NCBI GenBank assembly: GCA_903822545.1
Contig: CAIJPN010000103.1
Coordinates: 1 to 64,000, forward strand
Length of the DNA: 64,000 nt
Source of the DNA: an uncultured Anaerolineae bacterium
GTDB lineage: Bacteria; Chloroflexota; Anaerolineae; Anaerolineales; Villigracilaceae
Reading direction: 5' to 3'
The notes under the pieces are model-generated. The model made no database searches. It was not told the origin of the DNA and saw only the letters and a program-made list of their open reading frames with translations. Shown one piece after another: positions 34,812 through 43,509 of this stretch (position 1 is its first letter; every line of letters starts with the position of its first letter). The translations under genes and the position numbers were made by a program.

Positions 34812-36812
34812 CTATCGAGGCTGGCAATCCAGGATTTCCGGCGAAGCATCTGCCGTAGTCAACCCGTAGCCAAACGGGAAGAGCGGGCCTTCACAGCCGG
34901 TTCGGTTGCCGAGGTTGTTGATGTTGATGGGCATCTGTTCCACACTGCGCGGCCAGGTGTAGGGCAACTTGCCCGAGAACTGGACATCGCCAAAGATCAC
35001 ATCGGTCACGCCCGCGCCTTCGGAGCCGGGCAGCCAGGCGGCCACCCAGGCATCTGCCAGCGGGAGCTGGTTGGTGATGATAACCGGGCGGCCAGAAAGG
35101 ATGATTACGACCACCTTTTTGGCGCGTTCGCGCATCCGCTCGATGGCTTTGATGTCCTCGGCGGGCAGTCCCAGGTCGGCGCTGTCGCCCACGCCTTCGG
35201 CGTAAGCATACTCACCCACCACCACAATGCCAATATCGGCGATTTGGGGTTTGCCATCCGCATCGACTTCGTTTTTGAACATGGCATTGGCGTTCAGCAC
35301 CACTTTGGTGTCTTTGCCAACCACTGCCTTAAGCCCGTCGATGATAGATGTTCCTGCCGTATTGAAGCCTTTTTCGCCCTGCCAGCTGATCGTCCAGCCG
35401 CCGAGCTGCTTGAGCATCGAGCCAGCCGCTTTCCCGGCGACGAAGATCAGGGGCGTGTTTTTGTCGAGGGGCAGGGTCTGGTTCTCGTTTTTGAGCAGCA
35501 CCAGGGATTTTTGCACCGCTTCGCGGGCCAGGGCCAAATGTTCCTCGGAGCGGATGGTCGTTTGCAGGGCGGAAGTATCCGGCAAAGTCCCCGAAGCGGA
35601 GCGGAGCGGGATGGGGTGTTCGAAAAGCCCCAGTTCAAATTTCACCCGCAAGATGCGCCGAACCGCATCGTCAATCCGTTCCTGGGGAATATCGCCCTTC
35701 TGGACGCCCGTCCGCAGGTTATAGATAAAGGTTTTGTAGTCGGTGGGAACCATCACCATATCCACCCCGGCGTTGATGGATGCCACGACCGATTTATACA
35801 GGTCGCCAGGGTAAATCTGGTCAACCGCCTGCCAGTCCGAAACAACAAAGCCAGTGAAACCCAACTCGCCCTTGAGTACATCGGTAAGCAGGTACTTCTG
35901 GGCGTGCATTTTGGTGCCGTTCCACGAGCTGTACGAGACCATCACGGTGCGCGCCCCGGCATCGACGGCGGCTTTGTAGGGCGGCAGGAAGAGCGAGCGC
36001 ACCATCTGCTCGTCCATTTGCATATCGCCCTGATCGATCAGGTACTGCTTGTTCATGTTATTGGTCGTAGATGTGCCAAAGGCCGTGCCGCCATCGCCGA
36101 TAAAGTGCTTGGCGGTCGCTGCGGCGAAAATTATCTGGCCCTGGCTTGGTTTTTGCCCCTCGGGGAAAGACTGCATCCCCTCGACATAAGCTGCGCCCAG
36201 GCGCGTGACCATTTCGGTGTTCTCGCCAAAGCCCTCGTAGGTGCGGCCCCAGCGCGCGTCCTGCGGCACCGCTACCACCGGCGAGAAACTCCACGGCACG
36301 CCGGTCGCCATCATCTCCTCGGCGGTGGCCTGCGCGATGCGGCGCACCAGGTCCGGGTCGTTGGCCGCGCCCAGGCCGATGTTGTGCGGGAAAATGGTCG
36401 CGTTCATCAGGTTATTGTGGCCGTGTACCGCGTCCACCCCGTAAATCAGCGGGATGCCAAGCGGGGTGCTCAACGCCACCTGCTGGAAACTACCCACCAT
36501 CTCAACCCAGGCTTCGGGGGTGTTTTTGGCCGGGCTGCCCCCGCCACCGCTCAAAATCGAGCCAATCCGGTATTCCTGGATGTCCAAAATCTGGATGGCA
36601 TTTTTCTCCACCTGGGTCATCTGGCCCAGCTTGTCATCCTGCGACATGCGCGCCAGCAAATCCTCCACCCGCGCTTCCACAGGCTGCGAGGGGTCAAGGT
36701 AGGGGTAATCCGGCCGGGGGGTAACCGTCGGCTCAACAGGGGCCGTTACCGCCGGGGCGCAGGCCGACAACAAAACAAGCACAACCAATACGCAATACGA
36801 AAGACGCTTCAT
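34812..36812 (-). CDS. Lipoprotein GH3 beta-glucosidase
   Basis: 666 residues. Signal peptide with a lipobox (LLSAC), then a GH3 barrel and a C-terminal sandwich domain. The nucleophile Asp is in VVSDWQAVDQI (near 320). KHFIGDGGT is the conserved K-H stretch, and the second domain contains VVVGEYAYAEG. It removes terminal glucose from beta-glucan oligomers outside the cell. The ATG overlaps the GH94 stop (ATGA), so translation is coupled. A single extracellular GH3 next to a cytoplasmic GH94 and GH1 allows both external trimming and internal breakdown. Confidence 0.93.
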   Translation of the reverse strand: MKRLSYCVLVVLVLLSACAPAVTAPVEPTVTPRPDYPYLDPSQPVEARVEDLLARMSQDDKLGQMTQVEKNAIQILDIQEYRIGSILSGGGGSPAKNTPEAWVEMVGSFQQVALSTPLGIPLIYGVDAVHGHNNLMNATIFPHNIGLGAANDPDLVRRIAQATAEEMMATGVPWSFSPVVAVPQDARWGRTYEGFGENTEMVTRLGAAYVEGMQSFPEGQKPSQGQIIFAAATAKHFIGDGGTAFGTSTTNNMNKQYLIDQGDMQMDEQMVRSLFLPPYKAAVDAGARTVMVSYSSWNGTKMHAQKYLLTDVLKGELGFTGFVVSDWQAVDQIYPGDLYKSVVASINAGVDMVMVPTDYKTFIYNLRTGVQKGDIPQERIDDAVRRILRVKFELGLFEHPIPLRSASGTLPDTSALQTTIRSEEHLALAREAVQKSLVLLKNENQTLPLDKNTPLIFVAGKAAGSMLKQLGGWTISWQGEKGFNTAGTSIIDGLKAVVGKDTKVVLNANAMFKNEVDADGKPQIADIGIVVVGEYAYAEGVGDSADLGLPAEDIKAIERMRERAKKVVVIILSGRPVIITNQLPLADAWVAAWLPGSEGAGVTDVIFGDVQFSGKLPYTWPRSVEQMPININNLGNRTGCEGPLFPFGYGLTTADASPEILDCQPR

Positions 36813-39382
36813 TTCAGAACACACTCAACTTTCACAGTTTCTCCCGCCGCAATGACGGGGATGATATTTCCTTCAATGGATTTTCCGTTAACGGTCAGGG
36901 AGACGGCATTCCCGGGCCCTTCCCGTTTAACCGAGATTTCGTACCTTCCGCCCCGGAACTGGCGCACCGCTTCGAAACCTTTCCACGCCGCTGGAACAAC
37001 CGGCGCAACCCGCAGCCCATCCAGTTCCGGGCAGATGCCGAGGATGTACTGGGTAATGGCGGCATAATTCCAGGCCGCGGTGCCGCTCAGCCACGAGTTT
37101 TTGGCTTCGCCGTGGGTTGGGGCATCCTTCCCGGCGATCATCTGGGCGTAGACATACGGCTCGCATTTGTGCAGTTCGCTGATGTCCTCGCGTGCCGAGG
37201 GGTTGATGCGCTTGTAATAGTCAAAAGCCTTGTCCCCGCGCCCGGCCAGTGCTTCGGCGGCCATGATCCACGGGTTGGTGTGGCAGAAAATCCCGGCATT
37301 TTCTTTGTACCCGGGCGGGTACGATGAGATTTCGCCCAGGTGCAGGTAATACTGGCTGTAAGCGGGCTGCTGGAGCACGATCCCATGCGGGGTGGCGAGA
37401 TGCTCACTGACGGAATCCAGCGTCTTGAGCGCGTTCCCGTTATCGAGGCCGAGTCCGGCCATGATGCAGATGCCCTGCGGCTCGATGAAAATGCTGCCTT
37501 CCGCATTCTCCTTCGACCCGATGACTTTGCCAAAATCATCATACGCGCGTTTGAACCAGGCCCCATCCCAACCGTGCGCCCAGATGGTTTTTTCCATATC
37601 GGCGGCGAATTTAGAGTAATCCGTCGAAGGTTGAAGGTCGAAGGTCAAATCGACTTTTAACTTTCGACTTTCGACATGCTCCGCCAGCCCCATCATTTCT
37701 TTGCACGCCAGCACAAACAACCCCGCAATAAACACACTCTCCGCCACCTTGCCGTCTTTATTGGTAGTGGTCTGGAAGCTCTGGCCGGGGGTGTCGGAGA
37801 AGCAATTCAGGTTCAGGCAGTCGTTCCAGTCAGCGCGGCCAATCAGGGGCAGGCCGTGCGGGCCAAGCCGCTCGAGGGTGTACTGGATGGAGCGCTGGAG
37901 ATGCTCATAAAGCGGCATTTCGCTGCCGGGTTGGTTGTCGTAAGCCACCGGCGCATCGAGGATGCTCCAGTCTCCGGTTTCTTTGATGTAAGCCGAAACG
38001 CCCAGCACGAGCCAGGCCGGGTCATCGTTGAAGCCCGAACCGACATCGTTATTGCCGCGCTTGGTCAGCGGCTGGTACTGGTGATACGCGCCGCCGGTCG
38101 GGAGTTGGGTGGCGGCCAGGTCGAGAATCCGCTCTTTGGCGCGTTCCGGGATCATGTGGACGAAGCCGAGCAAATCCTGGTTTGAGTCGCGGAAGCCCAT
38201 GCCGCGCCCGATACCGCTCTCAAAATACGAAGCCGAGCGGCTCATGTTGAAGGTTACCATGCACTGGTAGGCGTTCCAGATGTTAACCATGCGGTTCGTG
38301 TCGCCATCGGGGGTGGTGACCTGCATTTTGCCGAGGAGAGAAGTCCAGTAGTCACGCAAGGCGTTGAAGGCGGCGTCCACGGCTGCGGGCTGCAGGTATT
38401 TGGCGATGATCGGCTTGACGGTGCGTTTGTTGATCACCTGCGAGCCGGGCGGGTCGAATTTGTCATCTTTGGGGTTTTCGTGATAGCCAAGGAGAAAGAT
38501 GATTTTGCGGCTCTCACCGGGCTGAAGCTCAACCTTGACGTGGTGCGAACCAATCGGCTGCCAGCCGTGCGCCACGCTGTTGCCAGATTCACCGTTTTCG
38601 ACGATCTGCGGCTCGTTCCAGCCGCGATAGGTGCCGAGGAAGGTCTCGCGCTGGGTGTCGAACCCGGCCAATTTCTCGGAACAGGCGAAGTAGGCGAAGT
38701 GGTCGCGGCGTTCGCGGTATTCGGTTTTGTGATAGATGACGGTAACGCCCTCGTCCCCGGCCCTTCTCCCGCCGGGAGAAGGGGGAAGTTCCCATCCCGC
38801 CGTGGGGGAGGGGTTAGGGGTGAGGGTTTCAATTTCCATCTGGCCGATGGAGTAATTGCGCTGGAAGTTGGTGGCGTCGTCGTTGGCATCCCACAGGGCG
38901 AATTCCACCGCTGAGAAAACGGAAAGCGCTGCCGGGGCGGGCCGCTCGTTGGTCAGGGTCATTTCCCAGATTTCGAGACTCTCCCCGAGCGGGACAAAGT
39001 AACGGGTGGATGATTTTATTCCCCGAAACTTGGATGTGATGATGGTATAGCCCTGCCCGTGACGGCATTCGTACTCATCAAGCTTGGCGCGGACGGGCAT
39101 CCACGAGGGTGACCAGTAATTTTGTAGGGGTGGGGTGACCCCGCCCGTACCATTATCGCGGAGGTAGATGTAACGGCCGCCCATGTCGAGCGGGGCGTTG
39201 TTGTAGCGGTAGCGGGTCAGGCGGCGCAGGCGGGCATCCTTGTAGAAGGAGTATCCGCCTGCGGTGTTGGAAATCAGCCCAAAATAGGCTTCACATCCAA
39301 GGTAGTTAATCCACGGCAGGGGTGTGTCGGGGCGGGTGATGATGTATTCGCGGGTTTCGTCGTTAAAGTGGCCGAATTTCAT
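36809..39382 (-). CDS. GH94 cellobiose-phosphorylase-type enzyme with three internal repeat insertions
   Basis: 857 residues; the family is usually about 800-820. It starts MKFGHFNDETREYIITRPDT, conserved in cellobiose phosphorylases, with AAGGATT before the ATG at 39382. The motif GSGFNDDPAWL holds the general-acid Asp (near 453), and RADWNDCLNLNCF fits cellobiose-type rather than chitobiose-type members. The enzyme splits cellobiose with phosphate to glucose-1-phosphate and glucose in the cytoplasm. Three segments absent from my recollection of family members (about residues 78-87, 186-212 and 570-587) coincide with inverted-repeat DNA inserted in frame. All three fall at loop-like positions, so the enzyme may still work. 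Confidence 0.93.
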   Translation of the reverse strand: MKFGHFNDETREYIITRPDTPLPWINYLGCEAYFGLISNTAGGYSFYKDARLRRLTRYRYNNAPLDMGGRYIYLRDNGTGGVTPPLQNYWSPSWMPVRAKLDEYECRHGQGYTIITSKFRGIKSSTRYFVPLGESLEIWEMTLTNERPAPAALSVFSAVEFALWDANDDATNFQRNYSIGQMEIETLTPNPSPTAGWELPPSPGGRRAGDEGVTVIYHKTEYRERRDHFAYFACSEKLAGFDTQRETFLGTYRGWNEPQIVENGESGNSVAHGWQPIGSHHVKVELQPGESRKIIFLLGYHENPKDDKFDPPGSQVINKRTVKPIIAKYLQPAAVDAAFNALRDYWTSLLGKMQVTTPDGDTNRMVNIWNAYQCMVTFNMSRSASYFESGIGRGMGFRDSNQDLLGFVHMIPERAKERILDLAATQLPTGGAYHQYQPLTKRGNNDVGSGFNDDPAWLVLGVSAYIKETGDWSILDAPVAYDNQPGSEMPLYEHLQRSIQYTLERLGPHGLPLIGRADWNDCLNLNCFSDTPGQSFQTTTNKDGKVAESVFIAGLFVLACKEMMGLAEHVESRKLKVDLTFDLQPSTDYSKFAADMEKTIWAHGWDGAWFKRAYDDFGKVIGSKENAEGSIFIEPQGICIMAGLGLDNGNALKTLDSVSEHLATPHGIVLQQPAYSQYYLHLGEISSYPPGYKENAGIFCHTNPWIMAAEALAGRGDKAFDYYKRINPSAREDISELHKCEPYVYAQMIAGKDAPTHGEAKNSWLSGTAAWNYAAITQYILGICPELDGLRVAPVVPAAWKGFEAVRQFRGGRYEISVKREGPGNAVSLTVNGKSIEGNIIPVIAAGETVKVECVLK
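37623..37675. repeat. 'GTCGAAAG' inverted repeat inside GH94
   Basis: gtcgaaggttgaaggtcgaa ... ttcgactttcgac: arms of direct GTCGAAAG-like units facing each other. It encodes about residues 570-587 of GH94. Confidence 0.75.
38750..38827. repeat. 'CCCTCACCCC' repeat element inside GH94
   Basis: Read on the minus strand it starts ACCCTCACCCCTAACCCC and ends GGACGAGGG. It contains a perfect 10-bp hairpin (cccttctccc / gggagaaggg, 38761-38783). It encodes a 27-residue TLTPNPSP...GDEG insert (about 186-212). Elements of this kind are common between genes in several phyla. Confidence 0.8.
39124..39150. repeat. 'GTAGGGGCG' inverted repeat inside GH94
   Basis: Arms gtaggggtggggt / accccgcccgtac with two mismatches. 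It encodes GTGGVTPPL within an insert at about residues 78-87. Confidence 0.75.
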
Positions 39383-39396
39383 AATCAAATCCTTCT

Positions 39397-39450
39397 GTAG
39401 GGGCGGGGTTTCCCCGTCCACAACGCAGGGCGGGGAAACCCCGCCCCTAC
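39397..39450. repeat. Perfect 20-bp inverted repeat between PIG-V and GH94 genes
   Basis: Arms gtaggggcggggtttccccg and its exact complement (39431-39450) with a 14-base loop. It fills nearly the whole 72-base gap upstream of GH94, leaving room only for the ribosome site. Confidence 0.9.
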
Positions 39451-39454
39451 CAAA

Positions 39455-40693
39455 TTATCCTACCCAAAACTCAAACGCAAATAACATCGCTTCCATGCCC
39501 ATCAGGAGCAGGCTGGCGACCGTCCAGGTGCGGTCGAAGACTTTGTTTTTGCCTAGTTGGGCCAGGAAGATATACAGGGCCGGGGCGATGATCATATAAC
39601 GCGCCATGCTGTTGGTTGCGCCGCTGAAAACGGAGAGAGTCACCACTGCCAGGCTGAAAAGCGCCAGCGGCAGGTCGCGGCGCAGCAGCCAGAGCGAGGC
39701 GATCAAGGCCAGGGCGATGGAGCAAACATCAATCCACAGGTAGACCAAGCCGGCGCCCTGGCCCTGGTACATGCCATAGAAAAAGGCATTTTTCCAGGCT
39801 TCGATGGAGCTTTCGATCGTCATCAGCCCGCGCCCGAAGTAGAAGCGCTGGAGTTCGGCCCAGCCCTCGCCCAGCGCGGAATAGCGCCAGATGGCGTATC
39901 CCACCAACGGGAGCAGGGCAAACGCGCCGTAAGCCAGCCATTTCCAGAATTGGCGCGTGTAGGGGCGAGCCGATGGCTCGCCCTTACCATGCATCAGCCA
40001 GATGACCAGCAGCGGCAGGGCCAGCGCCGCACCATGAGCGCGCGTCCAGGCGGCGAAAAGGCCGAGGATGCCTGCCAAAATCCATTGTTTGCGCTTTGCC
40101 AGCGCAATCGACCAGAAGGCCAAGCCGATGAACAGGCCTTCGGTGTAAACCATCGCAAAGAAAAAGGAGGTCGGGAAAGCCAGGGCGTAGAACACGGCAC
40201 GCAGGGATGATTCATCGTCAAAGTAGGGGCGGGTCAAGTCGTAGAGCGCCACCAACCCGGCAGCCGTGCCCAAAACAGCCACAATCACACCTGCCAGGCT
40301 GGCCGCGGCGATTGGGTTCAGGCCAAACAGCCCCAGCGGCCAGGCAAAAACGCGCATGACGTAGGGATAAAACGGGAAAAACGAGTAATTTTTGATGACC
40401 AGCCGCCCGGTATTGGGACTGCGCACCGCGCCGGCTTCGGGATCATCGTACCCGCCAACAGCAATGCCGACGTAGTATTCCGAATCCCAGGCCACCTGGC
40501 GGTTCATGAACGGTTCGAGCAGGTAGATTTTCCCGGCATTGCTATAGGGCTGGGTTTCAGTAGCAGACCAAAATACAGCGGTATCAGGCGGGTAAAGGGT
40601 TATGCGGGTCGTGGCGACCCATTGGAATCCAATAACAACGATCGACCAAAGGATGGTGGTGAGAACGATAGTGAGGAGGGTGTTTTTTTTCAT
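39455..40693 (-). CDS. PIG-V/GT76-like mannosyltransferase
   Basis: 412 residues, polytopic. A first-loop WDSEYYVGIAVGGY, then SFFPFYPYVMR, FPTSFFFAMVYTEGLFIG and TRAHGAAL match the PIG-V mannosyltransferase pattern, where WDxxxY holds the catalytic Asp. Such enzymes use polyprenyl-phosphate mannose on glycolipids outside the membrane; the acceptor is unknown here. The chosen ATG (40693) begins the signal-like helix, but there is no ribosome site (CTGTCCCTCC precedes it). A GTAGGGGCG repeat is inserted in frame (about residues 236-245, GKGEPSARPY). Its place inside a glycoside-hydrolase operon is odd. Confidence 0.78.
   Translation of the reverse strand: MKKNTLLTIVLTTILWSIVVIGFQWVATTRITLYPPDTAVFWSATETQPYSNAGKIYLLEPFMNRQVAWDSEYYVGIAVGGYDDPEAGAVRSPNTGRLVIKNYSFFPFYPYVMRVFAWPLGLFGLNPIAAASLAGVIVAVLGTAAGLVALYDLTRPYFDDESSLRAVFYALAFPTSFFFAMVYTEGLFIGLAFWSIALAKRKQWILAGILGLFAAWTRAHGAALALPLLVIWLMHGKGEPSARPYTRQFWKWLAYGAFALLPLVGYAIWRYSALGEGWAELQRFYFGRGLMTIESSIEAWKNAFFYGMYQGQGAGLVYLWIDVCSIALALIASLWLLRRDLPLALFSLAVVTLSVFSGATNSMARYMIIAPALYIFLAQLGKNKVFDRTWTVASLLLMGMEAMLFAFEFWVG
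39959..39987. repeat. 'GTAGGGGCG' inverted repeat inside the PIG-V gene
   Basis: Arms gtaggggcgagc / gctcgcccttac with one mismatch and a five-base loop. It encodes GKGEPSARPY in a hydrophilic loop between membrane segments. Confidence 0.8.
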
Positions 40694-40700
40694 GGAGGGA

Positions 40701-40767
40701 CAGCTAAAGAGAGAAGGAGCTAAAGAGATGATGAGATTCTCGGATTGTCTCATCTCTCTTTAGCTCA
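40701..40767. repeat. 'GCTAAAGAGA' inverted repeat between GH3 and PIG-V genes
   Basis: A gagctaaagagatgatgag arm faces ctcatctctctttagctc, with an extra partial copy (agctaaagagagaag) upstream. It fills the 85-base intercistronic gap. Confidence 0.75.
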
Positions 40768-40778
40768 TCAACTTACAA

Positions 40779-43412
40779 CTAGACTTTCGCCAAATCTTCG
40801 CCAATCGCCTTAAGCATCTCGGCTGGGATGACAGTGGGAGCATGGGATGCAACCTGTTCAACGGACATTTCGAGCACCATGCTCATGTCGGGCGTGTCCA
40901 TGAAGCCACCAAGGTATTTGATGATCACAGAACGACCAGCCTGATCATCAAGCAGGTATTTGAATGACATGCCGGTGTGCAAACGAACGCCTGCCCGCAT
41001 GGGCGGAAGCATGGTCAGCGCGGCAGACAGGCGAATATCGCGGCTGGAAGCGCCCACCAGGATTTCAAAATCGCCCGGTTCGACCGCCCAGGTATTTTGG
41101 GCCGTATCAAAGAACCAGAAGGCTTCGCGGTCAAGGGTGAAGGTCACGGTTTTGGTTTCGCCGGGAGCCAGAGAAACTTTTAGAAAGGCCTTGAGTTCCT
41201 TTTCGGGGCGGGCGGCCAGCGATTTGACATCGCGCACGTAAAGCTGGGCAACTTCCTTGCCAGCCACAGCGCCCGTGTTGGTCACATCAAAGGTGACAGT
41301 AAGCTTGTCGGATTCGGTGATTTTGTCGGCGCTAAGGTTCAGGTTGCTGTAGGCAAAACTGGTGTACGAAAGCCCGTGCCCAAACGGGAACAGCGGGACA
41401 AGTTCTTTCTTATCATAGTAGCGGTAGCCCACAAAAATCCCCTCGCCATAGCGGACTTTGCCGTTCTCGCCGGGGTAGTTGATATAAGCCGGGTTATCCT
41501 GCAAACGTACCGGGAAGGTGGTGGGAAGTTTGCCGCTGGGATTGACATCACCAAACAGCACATCCGCCAGCGCATTGCCCTGCTCCTGGCCGTTGTACCA
41601 GAGCTGCAAAATCGCCGGAACTTCATCAGCCCAGGGCATTTCAACGGGCGAACCGGCGTTCAGCACCACCACCGTGTTCGGGTTGGCGGCGCGCACAGCG
41701 CGAATAAGCTCGTCCTGCTGGCCGGGCAGTTTCATATCGACCCGGTCAAAGCCTTCCGACTCCCATTCACCGTTCAACCCGACCACCACTACCGCCACAT
41801 CCGAGCGTTTGGCCAGTTCAACCGCTTCCGCGATCAAATCATCGGCATGGGGTGGCAGGTGTCCGAGCATCAGCGAGCGCCAGCGCGGGTTGCCCTGCCA
41901 GGTATATTCAATCTTGAGTTCATAAGGTTTGCCGCCCTCCAGTTCCAACTCGGCGTTTTTCTGCTTGCCCATATCGGCATCAGACGAGTGATCGACAATC
42001 AACTGGCCGTCCAGGTACATCTTGCACCAGCCGACCGAATTCAGCCCCAGGGTGTGCTTTCCACTTTGCTGGGGGGTGAACAAACCTTCCATGCGCGCCG
42101 AGAAGCTGTCCTGCGGCACGCCGGGCACGGTCGTCTCCCACCAGCCCTGCTGGACGGCGGTGGTGACCTCGGAATATTTCGGGTCACCGGCAAATTCAAT
42201 ACCGGCGAACAGGCTCAGGCGCAGTCCGCGTCCACCCTCGGGGGTAGATAACGTTTCGGGGGCAGGCGCCGGCATGGATTTGTGAATAAAGCATCCGGGC
42301 GCAGCCTCCACAAGAACATCTTTATCGTTGAAACCGGCCAGCGGTGAAACCGCATAATGCGGGCTGACACTGCTGCTGCCGCCACCCAAAATTTGCGCCT
42401 GGCGGGCATACGGGCCAACCATTGCCACAGTTTTGACGCCCTTGAAAGGCAGGATGCCATCATTTTTCAGTAAAACAATCGCCTCACGCGCCGCATCGAG
42501 CATCACAGCGCGATGTTCGGGGCGGTCTTCGCCTTTTTCTGGTGGAATGGTGGGATTCTCAAACGCCCCGGCCTTTTCCAACACCCCCAGCAGACGCCGC
42601 ACCTTGTCGTCGAGTCCGCCCTGGGTCAGGCTGCCGTTATCGAGAGCCTTTTTCACCAGCTCAAACGCCATCCAACGCGCCGGGCCGGGCATTTCCAAAT
42701 CGAGCCCGCCCGCCGGGACAGCGTCATCATACGTTCCGAACCAGTCTGACATGACGATACCTTCATAGCCCCACTCGCCCTTGAGAATATCCTTGAGGGT
42801 GTGGTCGTTCTCGCACGCATAAACGCCGTTGACACGGTTATAAGCCGACATAACCGCCCACGGGTTGGCAGCGCGGATAGCCAGCCGGAACGGTTCGAGA
42901 TAAATTTCGCGCAAGCTGCGCTCATCGACCTCAGACGAGATGGAATTGCGCTCGAACTCCTGGTCATTGGCCACAAAATGCTTGATACACGCGCCCAGGC
43001 CTTTGCCCTGGATACCGTTGATGTAGGCCACCGCCAGCATGCCGCTCAGGAAGGGGTCTTCGCTGTAACATTCAAAGTTGCGCCCGGCAATCGGCGTGCG
43101 GTGAATGTTGACGGTCGGCGCGAGCAGGATGTGCGCGCCTTTGGCTTTTAACTCGTCTGCCAGCACTTCGCCGACCTTATGAACCAGTTCAGTGTTCCAG
43201 GTGGCGCCCAGGGCAATTCCCACCGGCGTGCAGACCGAGCGCGGGCCCATGCCGCCCCACGCGCCGCGCGCGCCATTCGGCCCGTCGGTCACTTTGAACT
43301 GGGGAATGCCCAGGCGCGGCACTGCAACGCTGTGCCATAAATCCGCCCCCGCGAGCATGGAAATTTTTTCATCAAGGGTCATTTGGGAAAGAAGTTCATC
43401 GATACGAGACAT
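40779..43412 (-). CDS. GH3 beta-glucosidase with PA14 domain
   Basis: 877 residues without signal peptide. GH3 barrel (about 1-290) with VTDGPNGARG, KHFVANDQE and the nucleophile in VMSDWFG (near 221). A PA14 domain interrupts the second domain (about 400-520) and a fibronectin-III-like C-terminus (about 650-760) holds FGHGLSYTSFAYSNL upstream of it. This layout is that of intracellular GH3 beta-glucosidases in which PA14 shapes the substrate pocket and favours short oligosaccharides. The ATG at 43412 has GGAAAGG. The upstream gap holds a 'CACGGAG' repeat. Confidence 0.94.
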   Translation of the reverse strand: MSRIDELLSQMTLDEKISMLAGADLWHSVAVPRLGIPQFKVTDGPNGARGAWGGMGPRSVCTPVGIALGATWNTELVHKVGEVLADELKAKGAHILLAPTVNIHRTPIAGRNFECYSEDPFLSGMLAVAYINGIQGKGLGACIKHFVANDQEFERNSISSEVDERSLREIYLEPFRLAIRAANPWAVMSAYNRVNGVYACENDHTLKDILKGEWGYEGIVMSDWFGTYDDAVPAGGLDLEMPGPARWMAFELVKKALDNGSLTQGGLDDKVRRLLGVLEKAGAFENPTIPPEKGEDRPEHRAVMLDAAREAIVLLKNDGILPFKGVKTVAMVGPYARQAQILGGGSSSVSPHYAVSPLAGFNDKDVLVEAAPGCFIHKSMPAPAPETLSTPEGGRGLRLSLFAGIEFAGDPKYSEVTTAVQQGWWETTVPGVPQDSFSARMEGLFTPQQSGKHTLGLNSVGWCKMYLDGQLIVDHSSDADMGKQKNAELELEGGKPYELKIEYTWQGNPRWRSLMLGHLPPHADDLIAEAVELAKRSDVAVVVVGLNGEWESEGFDRVDMKLPGQQDELIRAVRAANPNTVVVLNAGSPVEMPWADEVPAILQLWYNGQEQGNALADVLFGDVNPSGKLPTTFPVRLQDNPAYINYPGENGKVRYGEGIFVGYRYYDKKELVPLFPFGHGLSYTSFAYSNLNLSADKITESDKLTVTFDVTNTGAVAGKEVAQLYVRDVKSLAARPEKELKAFLKVSLAPGETKTVTFTLDREAFWFFDTAQNTWAVEPGDFEILVGASSRDIRLSAALTMLPPMRAGVRLHTGMSFKYLLDDQAGRSVIIKYLGGFMDTPDMSMVLEMSVEQVASHAPTVIPAEMLKAIGEDLAKV

Positions 43413-43436
43413 GGAAAAGCCTTTCCTATAGATTTT

Positions 43437-43506
43437 CACCATGGAGACACTGAGAACACGGAGAAAGCCTTAATTTAAATCCCCGTGAACTCCGTGTCTC
43501 CAGGGT
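43437..43506. repeat. 'CACGGAG' dispersed repeat, copy 2
   Basis: accatggagacactgagaac faces gaactccgtgtctccaggg as an imperfect inverted repeat. It matches the unit at 20548-20705 and occupies the gap between the deacetylase and GH3. Confidence 0.75.
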
Positions 43507-43509
43507 TAA

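Noticed and set aside
35244-37067. 607-codon plus-strand open frame opposite GH3/GH94
   Set aside because: Spans two real genes on the other strand; composition is that of reverse-strand shadow reading.
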